NCBI RefSeq assembly: GCF_018332455.1
Contig: NZ_BOPZ01000005.1
Span: 111,035 to 175,034 of the forward strand
Direction: 5' to 3'
Length of the DNA stretch: 64,000 nucleotides
Origin: Clostridium polyendosporum
GTDB taxonomy: Bacteria > Bacillota > Clostridia > Clostridiales > Clostridiaceae
Part shown: piece after piece, positions 18,160-27,599 of the stretch
Numbering within the stretch: the first letter of the stretch is position 1
Layout of the letters: every line of letters starts with the position of its first letter
Notes under the pieces: generated by a model
What the model was told of the DNA's origin: nothing
The model's input: the letters and a program-made list of their open reading frames with translations, nothing else
Databases searched by the model: none
Translations under genes and position numbers: made by a program

Positions 18160-19014
18160 TTATCCATTATGTATATTTTTAAACCCCTGTCCTAAAACTT
18201 CACGAGCATCACTTACTATTATAAAAGCATCTTTATCTACTTTTTTTATGTAACTTCTAAGCCTTATTAGTTGTGTTCTATCCATTACACAGTAAATTAC
18301 TTCATTATTATTTCCTGTGTATCCTCCCTTACCTTCAAAAACTGTACATCCTCTGTCTAAATCCTTAACAATGTATTCTCTTATTATGCCGCATTTATTT
18401 GAAAATACCATAACAGACTTAACAGAATCAAAACCTTCTATAACCTTATCAATTATTATTCCATTTAATAAAACAGTTACTACTGCATAAAGACCTTTGC
18501 TTAAACCAAAAGTTAAAGCACCTGCTATAACTACAATAATGTCTACAGCTTGTATACACTTACCTATTTCTATATGAAAAAACTTATTTAATATTTTTGC
18601 TAAAATTGTTGTTCCTCCAGTAGAAGCATTTTGAGAAAATGTAATTCCAAGTCCTATTCCTAAAAGCAATGTTCCTATTACGACTGATAACATAATATCA
18701 TCAGTCACTGCGTGTGGCTGCATAAACTTCTCTATAAACCACATTGCCCCTGAAAGTCCAAAAGCTGCATAAATAGTCTTTGCTCCAAAACTACTTCCCA
18801 AGAATAAAAATGCTATACCAAATAGAATCACATTCATAATCATCATCGATAATCCCATCGAAAGAGAAGGTACATAGTGATTTATAACCATAGCTAAACC
18901 TGTTATTCCTCCCCCAGTAATTTTAGCTGGTACAAAGAAATACTGAACTGATAATGCCACAAGTATAACCCCTATTGTAATTATTAAAAACTCCTTAATA
19001 TTTTCCTTCAACAT
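18160..19014 (-). CDS. YitT-family membrane protein (first of three)
   Basis: 284 aa, DUF161 membrane domain plus DUF2179. KITGGGITGLAMVINHY near the N-terminus and GCTVFEGKGGYT...AREVLGQGF at the C-terminus match its two downstream paralogues. The ATG start has GGAGGTG upstream. The three genes share strand, length and motifs, so they arose by tandem duplication. Whether they transport anything is not known. Confidence 0.85.
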   Translation of the reverse strand: MLKENIKEFLIITIGVILVALSVQYFFVPAKITGGGITGLAMVINHYVPSLSMGLSMMIMNVILFGIAFLFLGSSFGAKTIYAAFGLSGAMWFIEKFMQPHAVTDDIMLSVVIGTLLLGIGLGITFSQNASTGGTTILAKILNKFFHIEIGKCIQAVDIIVVIAGALTFGLSKGLYAVVTVLLNGIIIDKVIEGFDSVKSVMVFSNKCGIIREYIVKDLDRGCTVFEGKGGYTGNNNEVIYCVMDRTQLIRLRSYIKKVDKDAFIIVSDAREVLGQGFKNIHNG

Positions 19015-19210
19015 TTACACCTCCATTTTTTTCAACTTACAACAAATAAGTTTTTCATTAAATATGTAGTTTTAAAAAAGCATAAAACTATTTTGTGTAA
19101 TTAATTAAAGATAAAATTATTTATCGTTAATATTATTTTATAAAAATAAAGATATCACATATACTTGATATTTTACAACTTGTAAAGACTTGATTTAATC
19201 ATTTAAATAT

Positions 19211-19280
19211 AAATTCAGTTATAAAGTTGTGTACATATAGCTTGAGTCAGATTTTACTTCGTAAAATGAAAGGAAATAAA
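19211..19280 (+). repeat. Type II intergenic repeat
   Basis: The left module is AAATTCAGTTATAAAGTTG followed by GTACATATAG. The right module is the shared hairpin 2 in the form ATTTTACTTCGTAAAAT, and the tail is GAAAGGAAATAAA. It lies in the 458-bp gap upstream of the YitT array. Confidence 0.6.
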
Positions 19281-19413
19281 AAATTCAGATTTTAAAATAT
19301 GTGAAAACCCCTAGGAGATAATCAAGCTAATAGGTCAACCTAATCTTTAGTAAGTTAATCTATAGATAATTATAATTATCAACACTTAGTTCTCAAATCT
19401 AAAATCTGAATTT
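19281..19413. repeat. 133-bp element with perfect 14-bp terminal inverted repeats
   Basis: AAATTCAGATTTTA (19281-19294) and TAAAATCTGAATTT (19400-19413) are exact inverted copies 105 bp apart, directly abutting the type II repeat. The interior has no coding capacity. It could be a MITE-like remnant or a long stem structure. The rest of the 19015-19472 gap holds nothing else I can support. Confidence 0.5.
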
Positions 19414-19472
19414 CTATAATTTTATTAAGTTTTCAAGTAAAGTATCAATTATTAAGGTTTCTAAAACTTAAT

Positions 19473-20417
19473 TTATTTCTTAAGAGCTATAACCTTTTTT
19501 ACTGCTTTAATTATTTCATCTGAAGTTAATCCATAAGCTTTTAAAAGTTCATCTGGCTTTCCGCTCTCTCCAAAAGTATCCTTAACACCTATTCTTAGAA
19601 CTGGTACTGGACATTCCTCAGCTACTACTTCACAAACTGCTGAACCTAGTCCTCCAATTATATTGTGCTCTTCAGCAGTTACTAGAGCTCCTGTTTCCTT
19701 AGCAGCCTTTAATATTATTTCTCTATCAATTGGTTTAAGGGTATGGATGTTTATTACTGCAACATCTACCCCTTCAGCCTTTAAAGTTTCTTGGGCTTCA
19801 AGTGCTGCTTCAACCATTATACCTGTAGCAATAATAGCAGCAGAATTTCCTTCTCTTAGAATAACACCCTTACCAATTTCAAACTTATAGTCTGCTGAAT
19901 CATTTATAGTAGTTACTGCTAATCTTCCAAGTCTTACGTAACATGGTCCATTATATTCTGCTACTGCCTTTATTGCAGCCTTTGTCTCTATATCATCTGA
20001 TGGATTTATAACTGTCATATTAGGAACACTTCTCATAAGAGATAAATCCTCTATTGCTTGGTGAGAAGCTCCATCTTCGCCTACTGTAAGCCCTGCATGT
20101 GTAGCACATACCTTTACATTCAATTTTGGATAACATATAGAGTTTCTTATTTGTTCAAAAGCTCTTCCTGCAGCAAACATAGCAAAGGTACTAACAAATG
20201 GAATTTTCCCACAAGTTGCAAGACCTGCTGCTACACCCATCATATTTCCTTCTGCTATACCCATATTAAAAAATCTTTCTGGACAAACATCCTTAAAGTC
20301 TGCAGTCTTTGTTGATTTTGAAAGGTCTGCATCTAAAACTACTACATTTTCATTTATCTTGCCAAGTTCAGCTAATGCCTTTCCATATGCTTCTCTAGTT
20401 GCTATTTTCTTTGCCAT
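19473..20417 (-). CDS. Transketolase, C-terminal (Pyr/TKC) subunit
   Basis: 314 aa, the pyrimidine-binding and C-terminal domains of a split transketolase. Family signatures include the ERFFNMGIAEGNMMGVAAGLA helix with its cofactor-activating Glu, and GAVVTAEEH-like GALVTAEEHNIIGGLG. With the preceding gene it forms the TPP enzyme of the pentose phosphate pathway, moving two-carbon units between sugar phosphates. The start ATG shares its last base with the preceding stop region (1-nt overlap), so expression is coupled. Confidence 0.93.
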   Translation of the reverse strand: MAKKIATREAYGKALAELGKINENVVVLDADLSKSTKTADFKDVCPERFFNMGIAEGNMMGVAAGLATCGKIPFVSTFAMFAAGRAFEQIRNSICYPKLNVKVCATHAGLTVGEDGASHQAIEDLSLMRSVPNMTVINPSDDIETKAAIKAVAEYNGPCYVRLGRLAVTTINDSADYKFEIGKGVILREGNSAAIIATGIMVEAALEAQETLKAEGVDVAVINIHTLKPIDREIILKAAKETGALVTAEEHNIIGGLGSAVCEVVAEECPVPVLRIGVKDTFGESGKPDELLKAYGLTSDEIIKAVKKVIALKK

Positions 20418-21241
20418 TAAACTTCCCCTCCAATTTCATTTAAAGCTTTTTCGCATTGTTCTCTATTTGGTGCTGTACCGTGCCATGAAGCTTCATTTTC
20501 CATGAAGGAAACTCCCTTACCTTTTACTGTCTTACATACTATAACTGTTGGCTTATTCTTTGTACTCTTAGCTTCCTCAATAACGTTAATTAATCCTTCT
20601 ATGTCATGGCCATCTGCATTTATAACATGCCATCCAAAAGCTTTAAATTTCTCATCGATAGGTGCTGGATTCATAACATCTTGAATCTTACCATCTATCT
20701 GCAATCCATTAAAGTCTACAAAAGCTGTTAAATTGTCAAGCTTGTAATGAGCTGCAGCCATTGCAGCTTCCCAAACCTGTCCTTCTTCAAGTTCTCCATC
20801 TCCTAAAAGTGTATACACTCTATAATTCTTTTTATCTATCTTTCCTGCTAATGCCATACCTACTGATGATGAAATTCCCTGTCCTAGAGAACCTGTTGAC
20901 ATATCTACCCCTGGAACATCATTCATATTTGGGTGTCCTTGAAGCATTGAACCAAATTTTCTTAAACCCTTAAGTTCTTCTACATTGAAAAAGCCTTTTC
21001 TTGCTAAAGCACTATAAAGTACTGGAGCAGCATGTCCTTTTGATAGAACAAACCTATCTCTCTCAGTATCGTTAGGGTTTTCTGCATTCACATTCATTTC
21101 ATGAAAATAAAGTGTTGTTACTATGTCTGCTGCTGAAAGTGAACCACCTGGATGTCCTGAACCTGATTCAGTAAGCATGGTTACAATATCCTTTCTTATA
21201 ACCTTAGCTATCCCTTTTAATTCTTCCACCTTATTACTCAT
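20417..21241 (-). CDS. Transketolase, N-terminal (TPP-binding) subunit
   Basis: 274 aa, the TPP diphosphate-binding half of a split transketolase. The TPP motif is GDGELEEGQVWEAAMAA...FVDFNGLQIDG. HPGGSLSAADIVTTLYF and LSKGHAAPVLYSAL are substrate/cofactor-binding segments. The ATG start follows AGGAGG. In aerobes the two halves are usually fused; split forms are common in clostridia and archaea. Confidence 0.93.
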   Translation of the reverse strand: MSNKVEELKGIAKVIRKDIVTMLTESGSGHPGGSLSAADIVTTLYFHEMNVNAENPNDTERDRFVLSKGHAAPVLYSALARKGFFNVEELKGLRKFGSMLQGHPNMNDVPGVDMSTGSLGQGISSSVGMALAGKIDKKNYRVYTLLGDGELEEGQVWEAAMAAAHYKLDNLTAFVDFNGLQIDGKIQDVMNPAPIDEKFKAFGWHVINADGHDIEGLINVIEEAKSTKNKPTVIVCKTVKGKGVSFMENEASWHGTAPNREQCEKALNEIGGEV

Positions 21242-21523
21242 AACAGACCTCCTATAGTTTATATTATCAATAAATATTATCTCTATTTTAACTTTTAATT
21301 ATTTCCTTCTACAAAAAGACATTTTACCACATTTTTTTACATATTTATATAGAAATTTTAAAATATGCTTATTTAATATATTCTTATATCTAAAATAATA
21401 TATCATAAATATATTATTATTAGATTATTTATATTATTAATAAACTAATAATGAGGCTTTAATCCTAAAACTACTACATAATATTAATAAGCAGCCTAAA
21501 ACTATTATGTTCTAAACATAAAA
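21242..21523. other. Gene-free AT-rich region upstream of the transketolase operon
   Basis: It presumably holds the transketolase promoter. I see no repeat, riboswitch or confident -35/-10 pair, and the local composition is too AT-rich to choose one. Confidence 0.4.
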
Positions 21524-21547
21524 AAAAGACGACATTTGTCGTCTTTT
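21524..21547 (-). terminator. Terminator of the acpS-mazF cluster
   Basis: AAAAGACGACA pairs with TGTCGTCTTTT around two bases; on the minus strand the stem is followed by TTTTTTTATG. It overlaps the last two bases of the mazF stop codon. Confidence 0.88.
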
Positions 21548-21899
21548 AATCTAATGCTAAACTAATTAATAAAGCTTTATTTACTTTTTTCATATCGTCA
21601 TCAGTCATATGACCTATTTTTTCTTTAAGTCTTCTCTTGTCCAAAGTTCTTATCTGTTCTAGAAGCACAACAGAATCTCTGTTAAGACCATATTCCTCCG
21701 AAGATATTTCTACATGAGTTGGCAGCTTGGCTTTATTTATTTGAGACGTTATAGCTGCAACTATTACTGTAGGACTATACTTATTACCAATATCATTCTG
21801 GATTATTATAACAGGTCTTATGCCTCCTTGTTCAGAACCTATCACTGGACTTAAATCAGCATAAAAAATGTCTCCTCTTTTTACATTTAAAACTGTCAT
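21546..21899 (-). CDS. ndoA: MazF/NdoA-type mRNA interferase toxin
   Basis: 117 aa, PemK/MazF fold. The N-terminal [25 protein letters not shown] and [14 protein letters not shown] are near-identical to Bacillus NdoA (EndoA), which cuts single-stranded mRNA at UACAU. The catalytic Arg is in GIRPV and the Thr in AAITSQ. It lies 8 nt after its antitoxin gene, in the family's usual place behind alr. Confidence 0.93.
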   Translation of the reverse strand: MTVLNVKRGDIFYADLSPVIGSEQGGIRPVIIIQNDIGNKYSPTVIVAAITSQINKAKLPTHVEISSEEYGLNRDSVVLLEQIRTLDKRRLKEKIGHMTDDDMKKVNKALLISLALD

Positions 21900-21907
21900 T
21901 ACCTATA

Positions 21908-22150
21908 TCACACTCCGAACAGCCATGACTCGTATTCAATTGTATCGTCGTAGTATGAAGATGACCCCATTTCTGCATATTCTAAATTTATGCTTGCCAT
22001 TTCTTCATACCCACGTTTCATAGCATCAAAAAAATCTGAGCTTTCTTTCCCCTCAATATATGATATTATTCTCATGCAATTTAATTGACTATTATTTTCA
22101 TAATATTCATCATTTATTTTACAGTTTTTCGTTTCCCTTGAATACGACAT
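21908..22150 (-). CDS. MazE/EndoAI-type antitoxin with divergent N-terminus
   Basis: 80 aa. The C-terminal half (FFDAMKRGYEEMASINLEYAE) matches the toxin-binding helix of EndoAI-type antitoxins. The N-terminal 35 residues should form a ribbon-helix-helix DNA-binding motif. They are short, cysteine-containing and do not show the usual ISLP...R.E.I pattern. Autoregulation by DNA binding may therefore be lost. The ATG start has GGGAG upstream. Assignment rests on the C-terminal match and its place before mazF. Confidence 0.75.
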   Translation of the reverse strand: MSYSRETKNCKINDEYYENNSQLNCMRIISYIEGKESSDFFDAMKRGYEEMASINLEYAEMGSSSYYDDTIEYESWLFGV

Positions 22151-22267
22151 AATTTTCTCATCTCCCTATAAATGTAAAAAGAGTGATATATGTATAAATA
22201 AATTATATCAAATTATGTCATCGTGTCAAAGGATTTTCTCCTTTTGTTTATAAAAAACTACTTATTT

Positions 22268-23425
22268 TTACATATAGTTTCTTATTTTTACAATTTTATC
22301 TTCTTTCGTGTAAACTCTTGGCACTCTTTTACTGATCATGCAAACTACCTCATAGTTTATTGTTCCTATAAGTTCTGCAATATCATCGGCATTAAACTTA
22401 ATACCATTTTGCTCTCCTATTAAAATAACCTCATCTCCAATTTTTACATCTCCAACTTCTGAAACATCTACCATACATTGATCCATACATATTCTTCCTA
22501 CTACTGGTGCCAGCTTTCCATTGATTATAACCTTAGCCTTGTTAAACAAAAGTCTTGTATAACCATCAGCATATCCAATTGGAAGTGTTGCGATTATGCT
22601 TTCTTTCTCTGTTTGAAACTTTCTTCCATAACTTATGTACATACCTTTTGGCATCTTTTTAACATGTACGACGTTAGTTTTTAACGTTAATGCAGGCTTT
22701 AAATCTATCTTTTCTTTTATGATTTCATCAGAAGGATAATAACCATAGAGAATTATCCCCGGTCTCACTGCATCAAAATGAGTTTCTGGTAAATCAATTA
22801 TTGCTGCACTATTAGCAGCATGTCTCAATTTTATATTTACTCCATGGTTAACAAGCTTATTATAAAAACTTGTATACTTTTCAAGTTGATTCATGGTGTA
22901 GTTCTTATCCTTTTCATCAGATGTAGAGAAATGAGTAAAAAGTCCAGCTATTTCTATATTAGGAAGCCTACTGATCTCACAAGTATCTTTAACACCCTGA
23001 TCATCCGGAAGAAAACCTATTCTTCCCATTCCAGTATCAAGAGCAATGTGTACCTTAACAATCTTATTTAACTTTTGTGCTTTTTTAGATAATTCTTTTG
23101 CATATTCTAGGCTATAAACAGTTTGTTCAATATTGTTTTGGATTAAGTCTTTTGCAAAATCTAATGGAGTATATCCTAATATTATTATAGGTGCATTTAT
23201 TCCATTATTTATCAACTCCAAGGCCTCTGTTATAACAGCTACAGCTAATTTATCTGCTCCATTTTTCAAAAGCACAGGAGCTACATCTAAAGCACCATGA
23301 CCATATGCATCTGCCTTTACTACTCCAATAATTTCTTTGCTTTTAGCAACTTTTCTAATCTGCTTTATGTTATACTCTATTGCATCCAAATCTATTTCAG
23401 CCCAAACAGGTCTTATGTGGTTCAT
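22268..23425 (-). CDS. alr: Alanine racemase
   Basis: 385 aa, fold-type III PLP enzyme making D-alanine for peptidoglycan (or, in spores, lowering the L-alanine germination signal). The PLP lysine is in [11 protein letters not shown] near the N-terminus. The partner Tyr is in the C-terminal [10 protein letters not shown] region, with [12 protein letters not shown] downstream. It follows the gerS/ydcC-like gene by 35 nt and precedes the antitoxin gene. Confidence 0.95.
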   Translation of the reverse strand: MNHIRPVWAEIDLDAIEYNIKQIRKVAKSKEIIGVVKADAYGHGALDVAPVLLKNGADKLAVAVITEALELINNGINAPIIILGYTPLDFAKDLIQNNIEQTVYSLEYAKELSKKAQKLNKIVKVHIALDTGMGRIGFLPDDQGVKDTCEISRLPNIEIAGLFTHFSTSDEKDKNYTMNQLEKYTSFYNKLVNHGVNIKLRHAANSAAIIDLPETHFDAVRPGIILYGYYPSDEIIKEKIDLKPALTLKTNVVHVKKMPKGMYISYGRKFQTEKESIIATLPIGYADGYTRLLFNKAKVIINGKLAPVVGRICMDQCMVDVSEVGDVKIGDEVILIGEQNGIKFNADDIAELIGTINYEVVCMISKRVPRVYTKEDKIVKIRNYM

Positions 23426-23460
23426 ATTTTCACCTCTTACTGAAATTACTGTTTATTAAG

Positions 23461-24075
23461 CTACATTTCAAATAACTTCTTATCCAGTTTGTCTGCTTTT
23501 TTGTAATTGCTATAAATTATTCTCCCCCTTTCATTACCCCTTTTATCATAAATTATCATTTCTTTTGGGCTCTTTTTTTCTATATCTATAATAAAAACTT
23601 CTTTATAGAGGTTTTCATTCGAGCTTAATGTGCTAAATTCTAATACTAAAAATCTTTTTCCTTCAATATTGCTATAATGATATTTAAATTCTTCATCATG
23701 TATTATATACCTACCTATTTCATTAAGAAAGGCAAGTTTATAGAATTGATCAAAGTTATTATCCACTTCATAAGTATTATTACTTTTTAAGTCTTTTATA
23801 AAAATTTTATTATCTTTATAAATGAGGATTCTATCTTGTCCAAATTCTACTCTAGTACCTATAGTTCTGTCATAAAATTGTATACTTTGTTCTTTTATTT
23901 CTCCTCTAGCATTTTTAATTACGTAAGTTACCTCTGTTGTATATGCCTTTACATCTTTAATTTCATCTAATATTTCTTCTGGTGTAATTTTATATAATTT
24001 TTGATAAGCTGCAGCTACTGCAACTATACCAACTATAAAAAATAATAGTATTAATAATAGTCTATTTCTTTTCAT
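23461..24075 (-). CDS. gerS: GerS/YdcC-like exported LolA-fold protein
   Basis: 204 aa. A hydrophobic N-terminal segment (6-24) is followed by a region rich in beta-strands resembling LolA-type lipid-carrier folds (TYVIKNARGEIKEQSIQFYD...). In Bacillus ydcC lies next to alr, and in Clostridioides difficile gerS lies next to alr2 and is needed for spore cortex hydrolysis. Unlike C. difficile GerS, no lipobox cysteine is visible, so this copy would be membrane-anchored or secreted. The call rests on position and fold impression. Confidence 0.65.
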   Translation of the reverse strand: MKRNRLLLILLFFIVGIVAVAAAYQKLYKITPEEILDEIKDVKAYTTEVTYVIKNARGEIKEQSIQFYDRTIGTRVEFGQDRILIYKDNKIFIKDLKSNNTYEVDNNFDQFYKLAFLNEIGRYIIHDEEFKYHYSNIEGKRFLVLEFSTLSSNENLYKEVFIIDIEKKSPKEMIIYDKRGNERGRIIYSNYKKADKLDKKLFEM

Positions 24076-24217
24076 AACGCCTCCAGAGAATTATGACTAT
24101 ACATTAATACTATTATTAACTACTAGATTTATTTATTCTAATTTTTAAATAACAAGTTTACAATTAAATTGAAAATCTTATAAAAACACTTGAAATCAAG
24201 ACTATTTCTTCAAATCC

Positions 24218-24239
24218 ATAAATAAGCTTTCTTATTTAT
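24218..24239 (-). terminator. Weak hairpin at the end of nnr
   Basis: ATAAATAAG pairs with CTTATTTAT around CTTT. It overlaps the nnr stop codon and is followed by an AT-rich tail without a clean T-run. Confidence 0.35.
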
Positions 24240-25741
24240 TTAATAATATCTTTTATAACTTCTGGTATTTTATCCAACACATGACTTGCATTGACACAGT
24301 ACATGTTTTCAGATAACTTTTCTCCTATATATCCATGGATAAAAGCAGAGATAACAGTTCCTTCAAAAGGTGCTAATCCTTGAGCTATTAAACCTGTTAT
24401 TATTCCTGTTAGACAATCACCCATTCCTCCAGAAGCCATTGCACTGTTTCCAGTTGGGTTTATATAAGTCTTACTACCATCTGTAATTATAGTATTATAT
24501 CCTTTTAATAGTACTACTATTCCATAATCCTTTGCAAACTGTTGTGCAACTTCCAAACGATTTTCCCTTATATATTCAATTGAATATCCAGTAATTCTTG
24601 CCATTTCCCCAAGATGAGGAGTGATTATTACTGGTGCTTTTCTTCCTTTTAATAAATCTAAATTACTTTTTAAAACGTTTATACCATCAGCATCTATAAC
24701 AATAGGACAATTACTATTGATTAAAACTTCTTTAACTAAGGATAATGTATACTGGTTATCTCCCAGCCCTGGCCCAATGGCTATACAATTACTTTTTCTT
24801 ATGTAATTTACGAGTTTCTCTATATCCTTATAACAAGATGTCATTGCTTCTACTAGCTTGACAGATAGTATTGACTGAAGTTCTTCTGAGGTACATAGAG
24901 TTACTAAACCAGCACCACATCTCACAGCAGCTTGAGTAGAAATATAAGCTGCTCCGGAAAAACCTTTAGAACCTGCTATAATTAAAGCTCTGCCATAATC
25001 ACCTTTATGTGCATATACATCTCGTAAAGGTATATTATTCCTAACTACATTTTCTGTAGTAATGAAAACTCCTTCATGATATTTATCAATTATAAATTTT
25101 GGTATACCAATATCTTCCACTACAACTTTACCAATATACTTATAACAATTCCATTTTAAAAAACCTATTTTGTAAAGTTCAAAAGATACAGTTTTATTAG
25201 CTTCAATACAGTTACAATATACATTTCCAGTATTGCTATCCATTCCAGATGGTACGTCAATAGATAATATATATTTGCTGTTCTCATTTACTATTGAGAT
25301 TATGTCTATATAAAATTTATCAAGTTTTCTTGAGAGACCTGTTCCAAAAAGTGAATCCACTGTCATATCACTATTCAGTAGAGCATCTTTTAAACTAGTA
25401 CAATCCTCAATGTTGTTTAAATTATGTATTTTAACACCTAAATTTTTTAATATATTATAATTGGTTGCACAATCATCACTTAGTTTTTTCCCATCTGAAA
25501 CTAGGAATACTTTAACACACTTTCCTTTAACCTTTAGATGTCTTGCTATAGCAAAACCATCTCCACCATTGTTCCCACTACCGCATACTACAACAAAATT
25601 GTGATTATTTTCTAAATCCATATGCTTTAAAACCTTTAAAGCAGCATTTTCCATGAGAACAATACCAGGTATTCCAAGGCTTTCTATACAAGCTTTATCA
25701 ATATTTCTCATTATCTCTGATGTTGCTACTCTCAATTTCAT
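24236..25741 (-). CDS. nnr: Bifunctional NAD(P)H-hydrate repair enzyme (epimerase plus dehydratase)
   Basis: About 501 aa. The N-terminal YjeF_N epimerase domain (1-210) shows VVCGSGNNGGDGFAIARHL. The C-terminal ribokinase-like dehydratase domain (225-500) shows IIAGSKGFSGAAYIS, ITPHLGEMARI and ASGGMGDCLTGIIT. Together they repair hydrated NADH and NADPH. The longest frame starts at 25759. ATG at 25741 or TTG at 25735 (GGAAGG eight bases ahead) fits the usual start (MRVATSEIM) better. It overlaps acpS by 44 nt. Confidence 0.93.
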   Translation of the reverse strand: MKLRVATSEIMRNIDKACIESLGIPGIVLMENAALKVLKHMDLENNHNFVVVCGSGNNGGDGFAIARHLKVKGKCVKVFLVSDGKKLSDDCATNYNILKNLGVKIHNLNNIEDCTSLKDALLNSDMTVDSLFGTGLSRKLDKFYIDIISIVNENSKYILSIDVPSGMDSNTGNVYCNCIEANKTVSFELYKIGFLKWNCYKYIGKVVVEDIGIPKFIIDKYHEGVFITTENVVRNNIPLRDVYAHKGDYGRALIIAGSKGFSGAAYISTQAAVRCGAGLVTLCTSEELQSILSVKLVEAMTSCYKDIEKLVNYIRKSNCIAIGPGLGDNQYTLSLVKEVLINSNCPIVIDADGINVLKSNLDLLKGRKAPVIITPHLGEMARITGYSIEYIRENRLEVAQQFAKDYGIVVLLKGYNTIITDGSKTYINPTGNSAMASGGMGDCLTGIITGLIAQGLAPFEGTVISAFIHGYIGEKLSENMYCVNASHVLDKIPEVIKDIIK

Positions 25742-26111
25742 CACCTTCCAAGACAGCATACGCTATGGCATCTTTCCTATTGTGTGAGATACTTATATGT
25801 ATATTTTTAACCCCTCTTAATTCTGCTATAATTCTTGCTCTTCCTCGAAACCTTGCTATAGGTTTTCCAAGCTTATCCCTAAGTATCTCTATATCTCTAA
25901 ACTCAAAGCCTCTTACCCCTGTGCCTAAAGCTTTACTAATAGCTTCTTTTGCAGCAAAGTTTCCTGCAATAACCTCTGATCTCATCCCTTTTTCGATAAA
26001 AAGTTTTACCTCTTCTTCTGTAAAAGCCCTTGAAATAAAGGATTTTGTTCTAACTACAGCCTTTTCTATTCTTTCTATTTCTATTATATCTACTCCAACT
26101 CCTAATATCAT
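25698..26111 (-). CDS. acpS: Holo-[acyl-carrier-protein] synthase
   Basis: 137 aa. It transfers phosphopantetheine from CoA to acyl carrier protein. The metal-binding Asp is in GVGVDIIEIERI and the Glu in AGNFAAKEAISKALGTG; SISHNRKDAIAYAV completes the signature. It has about 15 extra C-terminal residues because its end runs into nnr. It is the first gene of acpS-nnr-gerS-alr-antitoxin-mazF, an order conserved with Bacillus apart from nnr. Confidence 0.94.
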   Translation of the reverse strand: MILGVGVDIIEIERIEKAVVRTKSFISRAFTEEEVKLFIEKGMRSEVIAGNFAAKEAISKALGTGVRGFEFRDIEILRDKLGKPIARFRGRARIIAELRGVKNIHISISHNRKDAIAYAVLEGDEIESSNIRDNEKY

Positions 26112-26403
26112 TGCCTTACCCCCAATGCTTTTTTAACCATAAATTATATATAAACTTATAACTAGCACATATCGCTGTTATCTATAAAAATATTTTACAA
26201 CTAATTTATAGTTAATTCAAAAAGCTATAAATTACAAAAGGAATTTGGCATAAAACAATATCAACTATAGATGATAAAGATAAAAAAATTTATAATGAGA
26301 TCTTATAGTTTTATAAAAAACCATTTAAAGCACAGATACTTGTGAATTTTACTAAAGCCTAAGTTTATCTGCTACTAACATTGATAATAAAATAAAATTA
26401 AGA
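26112..26403. other. Gene-free region upstream of acpS
   Basis: AT-rich DNA expected to hold the acpS promoter. No tRNA, repeat-family member or open frame with a ribosome binding site is seen. The terminator of the next gene closes it at 26404. Confidence 0.4.
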
Positions 26404-26423
26404 GGAAAGTAGCGTTACTTTCC
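26404..26423 (-). terminator. Terminator of the 108-aa unknown gene
   Basis: GGAAAGTA pairs with TACTTTCC around GCGT; on the minus strand it is followed by TCTTAATTTTATT. It begins 13 nt after the stop codon. Confidence 0.6.
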
Positions 26424-26436
26424 CCAGCTTATTTAA

Positions 26437-26763
26437 CTAGTTTTTTATTGTATATGAAGAGTTTTCAAAATCCGCAACCCATTCATCTACTTTTTCACCT
26501 ATAATATCAATTAAATGAATTGGTGAAACTTGATTTTCATAAAGCATTACAACAAGACCTCTAACCTTTTCAAGGTTAGGTGAAATTAACTTTACTCTAT
26601 CTCTATCTATATTTACTATTATGTCATTTTTATAATCAGCTCTCTCTATTTCTATTCCATATGCATCATTACTTTTATAGCTATCTCTTATTAATCTGTA
26701 AGAATATGTGTAACTTATATTATCGCAATTAACTGATTTAATTAAATTTTCAACAACCTTCAT
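26437..26763 (-). CDS. Conserved-looking small protein of unknown function (possibly DUF6514)
   Basis: 108 aa, soluble and acidic, with no signal peptide or membrane segment. It reads as alternating strands (YTYSYRLIRDSY...YGIEIERADYKNDIIVNI) and a C-terminal helix with SPIHLIDIIGEKVDEWV. It weakly recalls the clostridial DUF6514 family; I am not sure. It has its own terminator. A candidate Spo0A box (TGTCGAA, 26978-26984) lies 215 bp upstream. Confidence 0.7.
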   Translation of the reverse strand: MKVVENLIKSVNCDNISYTYSYRLIRDSYKSNDAYGIEIERADYKNDIIVNIDRDRVKLISPNLEKVRGLVVMLYENQVSPIHLIDIIGEKVDEWVADFENSSYTIKN

Positions 26764-27029
26764 AATTATCCCCCTTATAGCTACATAACACTCATTAATG
26801 AGCTGTTATCGAACTCTTCTTTAATACTATCATTGATGTCCTTTTTTTTGTGTCAAAATGTGAATTGAATTTATTTTTTTTATCTTTATAATATGACACA
26901 ATAACTAAGAAAATGTTATGCTAGCTGGATGTTATTTACATCTATGGAATTATTGAATAATACAGAAGGTGGTTATATGTCGAATTTCAGAAACATATGT
27001 TGACACTTTTTTTTAAATATATTCTATTT

Positions 27030-27599
27030 TTACGATTTAATGATATCTTTAAGATCAATATTAATTCCCAAATATCTACAAATATCTTCACAAACAAGTA
27101 AAGAACATATTGTTAAAGGCAAGTGATGATTTTCTCCTTCAGGAATGTCGAATAATTCCTTATAAAGATTTCCTACTTCCTTTCTATATTTTATTTCTTT
27201 ATAAACTTCTTTAAATATTATATATAGTATAGAAAAACTTATATATACAAAGTCCTTTTGAGCTCTTTCTCCACCATTTATCACCATTTTCACCATATGG
27301 TTTAAATTAGATATCCTATAGTGATTTACCATCTCAACCTTATATCTATCTGCAACATAAGAACCAAGTAATTCTTCATCAATTATAGATACCTCTCCGC
27401 GTGTATTGAAAAATACTACAAAATCAACATTTATCTTTCTTTTATTATTTAATTCTTCAGTAAGTTGTTTCATTCTGTAATTAAAGTCACTTGTGTATTT
27501 TCCATCTAAAATAAAGTACTGCAACTCTCTAGATGTAGCAACTCTAACAAAGTCTCCAAAGTTTCTATAAACCTTTTTCATAAACTCTTTACTTCTCAT
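27030..27599 (-). CDS. Unrecognised 189-aa protein
   Basis: No family recognised. The protein is basic to neutral, with no signal peptide; one moderately hydrophobic stretch (FVYISFSILYIIFKEVYKEI) is around residues 117-136. MKQLTEELNNKRKINVDFVVFFNTRGEVSIIDEELLG looks like a sensor or nuclease-type alpha/beta segment, but no catalytic motif is clear. It ends in a short LxxLL-like region. Codon use and ribosome binding (GGGAGGGATACC ahead of ATG) look genuine. Confidence 0.7.
   Translation of the reverse strand: MRSKEFMKKVYRNFGDFVRVATSRELQYFILDGKYTSDFNYRMKQLTEELNNKRKINVDFVVFFNTRGEVSIIDEELLGSYVADRYKVEMVNHYRISNLNHMVKMVINGGERAQKDFVYISFSILYIIFKEVYKEIKYRKEVGNLYKELFDIPEGENHHLPLTICSLLVCEDICRYLGINIDLKDIIKS

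Noticed and set aside
25720..26136. 138-codon plus-strand frame opposite acpS
   Set aside because: Antisense shadow of acpS/nnr, whose motifs are unambiguous.
26974..27000. Eight-codon frame after AGAAGGTGG upstream of the 108-aa gene
   Set aside because: Too short to support; likely incidental to the candidate Spo0A box there.
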